This document shows positions 57,991-64,000 of a DNA stretch of 64,000 nt, in pieces. Source of the stretch: JACKFB01 sp041389525 (lineage in GTDB: Bacteria; Myxococcota_A; UBA9042; PHBI01; JACKFB01). A model generated the notes under the pieces. The model ran no database searches. It was given only the letters and a program-made list of their open reading frames with translations, and was not told where the DNA came from. The stretch covers positions 62,001-126,000 of the forward strand of contig JAWKRR010000012.1 of assembly GCA_041389525.1 (NCBI GenBank). Reading direction: 5' to 3'. Position 1 is the stretch's first letter. The number at the start of each line of letters is the position of its first letter. The position numbers were made by a program, and so were the translations under genes.

Positions 57991-58925
57991 GCTTCCACCG
58001 CCTCGCGCCCGCCGCCTGCGACCAGATAGAGCACGGCCATCCGCACGGCCACGCCGTTGGCGACCTGCTCCAAGATGACCGCGTGCTCGCCGTCGGCCAC
58101 CTCGGGCGCGATCTCGACGCCGCGGTTCATGGGCCCGGGGTGCATCACGATGGCGTCGGCGGCCGCCAGCCGCAGCCGCTCGCGGGTCAGCCCGAAGTAC
58201 CGGAAATACTCGCGGTCGTCGGGGTAAAGCCCGCCCGCCATCCGCTCTTTCTGGATGCGCAGCATCATCACGACGTCCGCGCCCTCGATGGCGGGCTCGA
58301 TGCGGTGGTGGACGCGCACGCCCAGGCCTTCGAGCGCCGGCGGGACCATGGTGCGCGGGCCGGCCACGCTGACCTCGGCACCCATGGTGACCAGGGCGAA
58401 GATGTTGGAGCGCGCCACGCGGCTGTGGGTGATGTCGCCGACGATGGCGACCTTGAGGCCGGCGAGGCGGCCCTTGTGCTCGCGCATGGTCAGCATGTCG
58501 AGCAGCGCCTGGGTGGGGTGCTCGTGCCAGCCGTCGCCTGCGTTGACGATGGCCGCGTCGATGCTGCGGGTCAGCAGCAGCGGCACGCCCGCGCCCTGAT
58601 GGCGCACCACCACGATGTCCGGCGCCATCGCCTGCAGCGTGCGCGCGGTGTCCACCAGGGTCTCGCCCTTGGACAAGCTGGACGTCGACGCCGAGAAGTT
58701 CAGCGTGTCCGCGGACAGGCGCTTCTCGGCGATCTCGAAGCTGGTGCGGGTGCGCGTCGAGGCCTCGACGAAGAAGTTCAGCACCATCACGCCGCGCAGG
58801 GCCGGGACCTTCTTGACCTTGCGCTGGTTGACCCGCTTGAAGTGGTCGGCGAGGTCGAGGATCGCGGTGATGGTCTCGCGATCGACCCCCTCCATGCCGA
58901 GGAGATGGCGTAGCTGAACGCTCAC
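57987..58925 (-). CDS. pyrB: Aspartate carbamoyltransferase catalytic subunit
   Basis: The product is 312 residues from a GTG at 58925 that overlaps the pyrR stop (GTGA). The enzyme forms carbamoyl aspartate. Visible residues: carbamoyl-phosphate loop VEASTRTRTSFEIAEKRL (about 50), SSLSKGETLVDTARTLQAM (80s loop), VNAGDGWHEHPTQALLDMLT, GDITHSRVARSN and VMHPGPMNRGVEI. It is followed by the inactive dihydroorotase PyrC', the known partner in this ATCase class. Confidence 0.95.
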   Translation of the reverse strand: MSVQLRHLLGMEGVDRETITAILDLADHFKRVNQRKVKKVPALRGVMVLNFFVEASTRTRTSFEIAEKRLSADTLNFSASTSSLSKGETLVDTARTLQAMAPDIVVVRHQGAGVPLLLTRSIDAAIVNAGDGWHEHPTQALLDMLTMREHKGRLAGLKVAIVGDITHSRVARSNIFALVTMGAEVSVAGPRTMVPPALEGLGVRVHHRIEPAIEGADVVMMLRIQKERMAGGLYPDDREYFRYFGLTRERLRLAAADAIVMHPGPMNRGVEIAPEVADGEHAVILEQVANGVAVRMAVLYLVAGGGREAVEA

Positions 58926-59473
58926 CGGGCCCCCTTCGGCCGCCGCAGGACGATGCGGTCCTCGGGCGCGCCTTCTTCGGTTAGCTCGACCTTGACCGAC
59001 TCGCCGGCGACGCTGGAGACACGGTGGCCGACGAAGTCCGCCTGAATCGGTAGCTCGCGCATGCCGCGATCGGCCAACACAGCGAGGCGGATCCACGCTG
59101 GACGACCGTAGTCGATGATCGCGTCCAGGGCGGCGCGCACGGTGCGGCCCGTGTAGAGCACGTCGTCGACCAGCACCAGCCGCCGGCCCGTGATGTCGAA
59201 GGGCATCTCGGTGCGGCCGACCACGGGCTGGGGCAGGCCCATCAGCACGTCGTCGCGGTAGAGCGTGATGTCCAGCATGCCCTCGAGCGGGCGCTGGCCC
59301 TCGTCCTCGGCGATGAGATCGCAGAGGCGCCTGGCCAGATGGACGCCGCCGGTGTGGATGCCGACGATGGCGGTCTGCTCGACGCTGCCTGAGGATTCGA
59401 CGATCTCACGGGCCATCCGACGAAGCGCGCGCCGAACGCCGTCGGCATCCAGAAGCAGGCGCTCGTCCACCAC
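58922..59473 (-). CDS. pyrR: PyrR-type pyrimidine regulator / uracil phosphoribosyltransferase
   Basis: The product is 183 residues. The start is GTG 59473 (then a second GTG). The PRPP site LVLVDDVLYTGRTVRAALDA is intact, with IVGIHTGGVHLARRL and DITLYRDDV before it. PyrR may act as an mRNA-binding attenuation protein or as a uracil phosphoribosyltransferase. It has only six bases between itself and lepB upstream, so a 5' leader attenuator is not seen here, and regulation by RNA attenuation at this spot is doubtful. The stop overlaps pyrB. Confidence 0.93.
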   Translation of the reverse strand: MVDERLLLDADGVRRALRRMAREIVESSGSVEQTAIVGIHTGGVHLARRLCDLIAEDEGQRPLEGMLDITLYRDDVLMGLPQPVVGRTEMPFDITGRRLVLVDDVLYTGRTVRAALDAIIDYGRPAWIRLAVLADRGMRELPIQADFVGHRVSSVAGESVKVELTEEGAPEDRIVLRRPKGAR

Positions 59474-59479
59474 AGACTC

Positions 59480-60553
59480 CTAGTTCAGCCAGTTGAGGAT
59501 GCGGGATTTGTCTCTGGCGAACCAGATGACGAAGGCGGTGCCTTTGATGTGGTCGTAGGGCACCAGACCCCAGTAGCGGCCGTCTTCGGAGCGATCGCGG
59601 TTGTCGCCCATCACGAAGACGTGCCCCTCGGGGATGACCACGTCGGGCCAGGCCGGGTTGGACGCCGCGTCGCCGAAGTAGCGGCCCCGGCCGTCGCGCA
59701 GGGGCCAGTCGGGCATGTTCATGCAGCCGCCCACCGCGAAGCGTCCGGTCGCGGGCGCCATGTGCTGGGTGATGTAGCTGTGGGTGCCGACGGTCTCTTC
59801 TTGCTGCACGCAGGGGCAGGTGCCGCTGGGGTCGACCGGGTCGTCCTCGTCGCTGTCGTAAACGGGGCAGCGGCCGACTGGGACCTCGCGGGTGCTGACC
59901 CACTCTTCGGGGGTCGTCGGGCGCGTCGAGACCGGCTCGCCGTTGACGTAGAGCACGTTGTCGTCGAGGCGGATGCGGTCGCCGGCCACCGCGACCACGC
60001 GCTTGATGTAGTCGTCGCCGTGGTGCTTGTCGCCGGGGCTGTCGAACTCGAACACGATGATGTCGCCGCGCTCGGGCTCGTCCCAGTGGATCAGGCGGTG
60101 CGACGAAAACGGCAGGTAGAGGCCGTAGCTGATCTTGTTGACGAAGAGGCGGTCGTCGATTTGCAGGGTCGGGAGCATCGAGCCGCTGGGGATCGAGAAG
60201 GCCTCGAAGATGAACGAGCGGATCACGAGGGCGAGCACGATGGCCCAGGCGATGGCCTCGACGTACTCGCGCAGCATGCCTTTGCGGAAGCGGCCGAAGT
60301 GCTGCTCGACGGAGGCCTCGAGCGCGGTGGTGGCCTCGTCGAGGGTCAGGCCGTCGACGCGGGGCTTGCCGCGGGTCGGCAGCAGCGCTTCGAGGGCGGT
60401 GATGCGGTCCTGCACCGTGCGGCTGGCGGCCTGGCCGGCGACGCGCCCCTTGCGCTTGACCAGGTGAGCGGCCTCACGGGCGAGCTCGCGAGCGCGGCGT
60501 ATCGCGTGCTTGCTTGCGTCGCCCTGAGGCTCCCGCGCTTTGGTTGGGGTCAT
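59480..60553 (-). CDS. lepB: Signal peptidase I
   Basis: The product is 357 residues, longer than E. coli LepB (324). It cleaves signal peptides at the periplasmic face. A cytoplasmic basic, helical N-terminus of about 100 residues precedes one membrane helix (EAIAWAIVLALVIRSFIF). Catalytic Ser is in AFSIPSGSMLPTLQ (about 122) and Lys in DDYIKRVVAVAGDRI (about 183). C-terminal box VFVMGDNRDRSEDGRYWG is intact. A long Asp/Cys insert (CPVYDSDEDDPVDPSGTCPC, about 220-245) and a further Cys in GGCMNMPDW are unusual. Six bases separate it from pyrR, so the genes are likely co-transcribed. Confidence 0.94.
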   Translation of the reverse strand: MTPTKAREPQGDASKHAIRRARELAREAAHLVKRKGRVAGQAASRTVQDRITALEALLPTRGKPRVDGLTLDEATTALEASVEQHFGRFRKGMLREYVEAIAWAIVLALVIRSFIFEAFSIPSGSMLPTLQIDDRLFVNKISYGLYLPFSSHRLIHWDEPERGDIIVFEFDSPGDKHHGDDYIKRVVAVAGDRIRLDDNVLYVNGEPVSTRPTTPEEWVSTREVPVGRCPVYDSDEDDPVDPSGTCPCVQQEETVGTHSYITQHMAPATGRFAVGGCMNMPDWPLRDGRGRYFGDAASNPAWPDVVIPEGHVFVMGDNRDRSEDGRYWGLVPYDHIKGTAFVIWFARDKSRILNWLN

Positions 60554-60692
60554 TCGGGCTCCAACCTGCGAGGAGTCGAGAGAGCACCTGTGAACCGGCT
60601 CGGCTTATAAGGGCGCCGCTCCGGGGGTGTCAACGCGTAGGTGACCGGGGCGGCGCGGGCCAAGGGGCGGCGATCGCGGGCCAGCGCGCGGC
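60554..60692. other. Short intergenic region between lepB and the TonB-dependent receptor
   Basis: A 139-base non-coding stretch. Both neighbours are on the minus strand. I see no convincing hairpin or promoter. Confidence 0.4.
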
Positions 60693-62831
60693 TCAAAAGT
60701 CGTAGCGGGCTTGAAGTCGCGCGTCGATCCCCGGCGCGTCGTACCCCGAGCCGTGCTGCCGATAGGCGGTGTCCAGGAGGTTGTCGACGGCGAGGTCGAT
60801 GGAGAGGTGCTCGGTCGGGGAGAGGCCCGCCCGCAGATCCATCGTGAACCAGCCGGGCGTGCCGTCGCAGGTGTCGCCGTCGAGGGTGTGGCCAGGGCGG
60901 GCGGGGTCCTCGCACATGCGAAGGTCCTTGCGATCGCCGGGCTCCAGGCGGTCTTGGCGCAGGGCACCGCGGGCGACCAGGGCGATGTGGGTGCGGAAGC
61001 GCGGGTGCTCCCAGCGGAGGCCGCCCCGCGCGTTCAGGGGCGGGACCCGGCGGGCGGGCGTGGACTCGCCGCCCTCCGGGTAGACGTCCCCGCGGATCCA
61101 GGCCAAGCCGCCGAAGAGGGAGAAGCCGGCGAAGGCTCGCGTCGCGCCGCTGGCCTCGACGCCCCGGTAGACCGCGCGGTCGGCGTTGGTGCGGCGGACC
61201 ACGGGCTTGCCGTCGATCTCGGGCTGGCCTTCCAGGGTCGCCGGCTCGCGGACGATGGCGTCGTGCAGGGTGTTCTGAAAGGCGGCGATCCGCGCGTGAC
61301 CGGCGGCGCCGAAGAGCTTCAGGCCGACCTCGAGGGCGTCGGAACGCTCAGGTTTTAACGAGCGATTCGGGACCTCGAAGCTGGAGCCGGTGTCGCCCAG
61401 CACGGTGGTCTCCTGCAGGTTGGGCGAGCGGAAGCCCTGGGACCAGTTGAAGTAGATGTTGGCCATGTTCGCGAGGAGCAGCCGCGCGCCGGCGCCGAAG
61501 GCCGGGCCGGTGTCGCTGTAGTTGACGGTGCCCAGGCCGGGGACGTCCTCGGCGCGGGCGAAGACGTGGGCGAGGCGGGCGCCGCCGGTCAGGACCAGCT
61601 CGACGCGGCCGGGCGAGACGTAGGGGCGGCCCTCGAGCCACGAGTAGACGTCGACGCCGCCGTAGCGCGAGCCGTCGCTGAAGTTGCCGCGGTCGCGTGC
61701 CTTGGGCAGAAAGGCGTCGGCGGGCGTGGCGCGGGTGGCGCTGCTGGCGATCCACTCGTGGCGTGCGTCGACGCCGGCGGTGAGCTTGAGGCGATCGTCG
61801 AACCAGCGGCCATGGAGGACAGCCGAGCCCAGCAGCGCGCGGGTCTGGTCGCGGTTGAAGTCGCGGGAGTTCAGCTGGCCTTCGTCGAAGGCGGCGCAGC
61901 CGTCGCGGTCGTCCACGCTGCCGTCGGTGGTGAGGCAGCGGGCGCGGTCGGTGGACTCGGTGAGCTGGTGGTAGCCGACCTGGAAGCGGGCGCTGAGGCC
62001 GGGGCCCGCCGAGTGCTGCTCGAGAGAGACCCAGGCGAGGTGGTCGGCGGTGTCGGTGAGCCGCGCGTCGCCAGCGCCGAGGCCGTCGATGCGGCCGATG
62101 TCTTTGGCGACCGAGGCAAGCCAGCCCGCGGCGAGGCTCCAGTCCCCGTCGAGGTCGAGACGAAAGCGCGCGCGGCCGTCGACCTGCAGCGTCTCCGAGA
62201 GCGGGACCTTCGAGCCGTCGCCTGTGCGCAGCAGGTCGTGCCGGCGCACGCCGACGCCGACGCGCCCGCCGATGGGGCCGGAGCGGCCGGCAAGCTCGCC
62301 CGCCACCTCGACGCCGAGGTCGGCCGACGAGAGCCGTGTCTGGACAAAAGCCTCGACGTCATCAGCGCGGGGGACGTCTCGGGTGAAGTATTCGACCACG
62401 CCGCCCAGGGCGTCCGAGCCGTAGAGCAGCGCGCTGGGGCCCAAGATGACGTCGATGCGCGACATGGCCGTCGGGTCGATGAGGCCCATGTACTGGTTCG
62501 GCCCGGTGCGGTGGGTGCTGAGGCCGTAACGGACGCCGTCGATGATCAGCAGGTTCGACGGCCCGATGAGGCCGCGCAGCATGGGCGCGCCGGCGGCCAG
62601 GGTGGTGCGCTGGACGCTCACGCCCGCCACGGTGGAGAGCGCCTCCGGCCCGTCGACGGCGACGTCTTCGGCGATCTGGGACTCGCCGACGGACTCGACG
62701 CTGCGATCGCTGTCGAAGGAGCTGCCCGAGCCGCGGGTAGGCGCGATCACCGTGCGGTAGCTGTCCGCGGGCGGTGGCGTCGTGGTCAAGAGGTGCGCTG
62801 CGAGAAGCGCTGTGGCGATCGACGGACTCAT
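60693..62831 (-). CDS. TonB-dependent outer membrane receptor
   Basis: The product is 712 residues. A short signal peptide (MSPSIATALLAAHLLTTTPP) leads to the plug domain (about 50-165): VDGPEALSTVAGVSVQRTTL, APMLRGLIGPSNLLIIDGVR, and GLIDPTAMSRIDVILGPSAL with LLYGSDALGGVVEYFTRD. A 22-strand barrel region follows, with the characteristic FRSPNLQETT segment and a final Phe (LQARYDF) needed for outer-membrane insertion. The layout resembles heme/siderophore or B12 receptors; the substrate is not identifiable. It lies between lepA and lepB on the same strand. No TonB/ExbBD is nearby. Confidence 0.92.
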   Translation of the reverse strand: MSPSIATALLAAHLLTTTPPPADSYRTVIAPTRGSGSSFDSDRSVESVGESQIAEDVAVDGPEALSTVAGVSVQRTTLAAGAPMLRGLIGPSNLLIIDGVRYGLSTHRTGPNQYMGLIDPTAMSRIDVILGPSALLYGSDALGGVVEYFTRDVPRADDVEAFVQTRLSSADLGVEVAGELAGRSGPIGGRVGVGVRRHDLLRTGDGSKVPLSETLQVDGRARFRLDLDGDWSLAAGWLASVAKDIGRIDGLGAGDARLTDTADHLAWVSLEQHSAGPGLSARFQVGYHQLTESTDRARCLTTDGSVDDRDGCAAFDEGQLNSRDFNRDQTRALLGSAVLHGRWFDDRLKLTAGVDARHEWIASSATRATPADAFLPKARDRGNFSDGSRYGGVDVYSWLEGRPYVSPGRVELVLTGGARLAHVFARAEDVPGLGTVNYSDTGPAFGAGARLLLANMANIYFNWSQGFRSPNLQETTVLGDTGSSFEVPNRSLKPERSDALEVGLKLFGAAGHARIAAFQNTLHDAIVREPATLEGQPEIDGKPVVRRTNADRAVYRGVEASGATRAFAGFSLFGGLAWIRGDVYPEGGESTPARRVPPLNARGGLRWEHPRFRTHIALVARGALRQDRLEPGDRKDLRMCEDPARPGHTLDGDTCDGTPGWFTMDLRAGLSPTEHLSIDLAVDNLLDTAYRQHGSGYDAPGIDARLQARYDF

Positions 62832-62898
62832 GGCGCCGCTTTCTAGCGCAGCACGACCCCGCGCGACAACGGCAGCGCGGGCGTTTTCCCAGGTCGGG

Positions 62899-64000
62899 TC
62901 AGTCTGTTTTCAAGATCGCCAAGAACGCGGCCTGGGGGATCTCGACGTTGCCGACCTGCTTCATGCGGCGCTTGCCGGCCTTCTGCTTCTCCAGGAGCTT
63001 GCGCTTTCGGCTGATGTCGCCGCCGTAGCACTTGGCCGTCACGTTCTTTCGGAAGGCGCGCACGGTCTCGCGGGCGATGACCTTGCCGCCGATGGCCGCC
63101 TGGATGGCGACCTCGAACTGCTGGCGCGGGATGATCTCTTGGAGCTTCGCGCAGAGGTCGCGGCCGCGCTTCTCGGCCCGGTCGCGGTGGACGATGAGCG
63201 CGAGGGCGTCGACGCGGTCGCCGTTGACCATGATGTCGACCTTGACGAGGCGGTCGGCCTTGAAGCCCTTCAGCTCGTAGTCCAGCGAGCCGTAGCCGCG
63301 GGTGACGGTCTTCAGGCGGTCGAAGAAGTCGAGGATGATCTCCGACAGCGGGATCTCGTAGGCGATGATGACGCGGTTGGCGCCCAGGTAGCTCATGTTC
63401 TGCTGCACGCCGCGGCGGTCTTCGCACAGCGAGAGCACGGCCCCCACGTACTCCTGCGGGATGTGGATGGTGGCCTTGCACATGGGCTCTTCGATGATCG
63501 AGATCTCGCCGGGCTCAGGCAGATGCTTGGGGTTTTCGACCGTGACCACGGTCCCGTCGAGGCGGGTGACGCGATAGACCACCGAGGGGGCGGTGGTGAT
63601 GAGGTCGAGGTTGAACTCGCGCTCCAGCCGCTCCTGGATGATCTCCATGTGGAGCAGGCCGAGGAAGCCCACGCGGAAGCCGAAGCCCAGCGCGGTCGAG
63701 GTCTCCGGCTCCCACGCGATGGCCGCGTCGTTGAGGGAGAGCTTCTCCAGCGCGTCGCGCAGGTTCTCGTAGTCGGAGCCGTCGATGGGGAAGATGCCCG
63801 AGTAGACCATCTGCTGAGCGGGCTTGAAGCCCGGCAGCGCCGACGCGGCAGGCTTCTTCGCGTCGGTCACCGTGTCGCCGACGCGGGCGGCGCGGATGTC
63901 CTTGATGCCGCAGATCAGGTAGCCCACCTCGCCGGCGACCAGCTCCTGGCACGGCGTCATCTCCGGGCTCATCACGCCGATCTCCAGCGCCTCGTACTCC
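62899..64000 (-). CDS. lepA: Elongation factor 4 (LepA), partial, C-terminal part
   Basis: Only the last 366 codons are inside the window; the gene continues past the right edge. EF4 is a ribosome back-translocase-type GTPase. Visible parts are domain II/III (SPEMTPCQELVAGEVGYLI, GIKDIRAARVGDTV, FGFRVGFLGLLHMEIIQERL, EFNLDLITTAPSVVY) and the LepA-specific C-terminal domain (GGKVIARETVRAFRKNVTAK, then CYGGDISRKRKLLEKQKAGK and RRMKQVGNVEIPQAAFLAIL). The GTPase domain lies outside. The stop is at 62899, 67 bases before the TonB receptor start. Confidence 0.96.
   Translation of the reverse strand, partial: EYEALEIGVMSPEMTPCQELVAGEVGYLICGIKDIRAARVGDTVTDAKKPAASALPGFKPAQQMVYSGIFPIDGSDYENLRDALEKLSLNDAAIAWEPETSTALGFGFRVGFLGLLHMEIIQERLEREFNLDLITTAPSVVYRVTRLDGTVVTVENPKHLPEPGEISIIEEPMCKATIHIPQEYVGAVLSLCEDRRGVQQNMSYLGANRVIIAYEIPLSEIILDFFDRLKTVTRGYGSLDYELKGFKADRLVKVDIMVNGDRVDALALIVHRDRAEKRGRDLCAKLQEIIPRQQFEVAIQAAIGGKVIARETVRAFRKNVTAKCYGGDISRKRKLLEKQKAGKRRMKQVGNVEIPQAAFLAILKTD

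Noticed and set aside
59474..59479. PyrR attenuator leader upstream of pyrR.
   Set aside because: Only six bases separate pyrR from lepB, so there is no room for a leader hairpin.

Overview
The window is a GC-rich, gene-dense bacterial chromosome segment. It most resembles a deltaproteobacterial-type genome (Myxococcota or Bradymonadota, by inference). The supporting signs are large secreted lipoproteins with CARDB, PPC, ASH and RCC1 repeats, an Asp/Glu/Pro-rich lipoprotein linker, an orphan NtrC-type regulator, a PilZ protein, and an alternative complex III joined to a caa3 oxidase. No integrase, transposase, phage module or CRISPR array was seen. Both ends cut a gene: a tRNA nucleotidyltransferase on the left and lepA on the right.

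Layout. 0-9.6 kb: partial cca-type gene, a 1419-residue CARDB/PPC lipoprotein, a minus-strand cluster of Nudix hydrolase, folE and a universal stress protein, an acyl-CoA carboxyltransferase, and a DsbA-like lipoprotein. 9.6-19.3 kb: prolyl oligopeptidase, sigma-54 response regulator, a start/stop-overlapping chain (namZ-type muramidase, nadD, Rossmann/DUF2520 protein), an ASH/PKD lipoprotein and a PilZ protein. 19.3-30 kb: tyrosine catabolism (hpd-hmgA), serC, hrpB with a 20-bp tandem duplication at its start, a small alpha-helical protein, an intergenic inverted/tandem repeat, a Cys-rich unknown protein, YqgE, a lipoprotein and a 3-phosphoglycerate-dehydrogenase-like protein without catalytic residues.

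30-48.8 kb: one long minus-strand respiratory cluster. Read in transcription order it encodes a Cys-rich membrane-anchored protein, heme A synthase (ctaA), heme O synthase (ctaB), an ABC exporter, a SCO copper chaperone, alternative complex III (actA-actF), a single-pass Glu/Pro-rich protein, a second SCO protein, caa3 oxidase subunits II, I, III and IV, and an inositol-phosphatase-family protein. Most junctions are 4-base start/stop overlaps. The cluster therefore covers cofactor synthesis, copper delivery, the quinol:cytochrome c step and the terminal oxidase.

48.8-55.3 kb is unlike the rest. A Sua5-type gene, an RCC1-repeat lipoprotein and an AbiEi/AbiEii toxin-antitoxin pair are all recognisable but broken by many single-base frame changes, and a tRNA-Lys shows three one-base indels. 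A tRNA-Glu in the same stretch is intact. Either this stretch has poor consensus quality or it is decaying; the sequence alone does not settle which.

55.4-64 kb is intact again: a pyrimidine operon (pyrR, pyrB, an inactive dihydroorotase pyrC', carA) directly behind lepB, then a TonB-dependent receptor and the C-terminal part of lepA.
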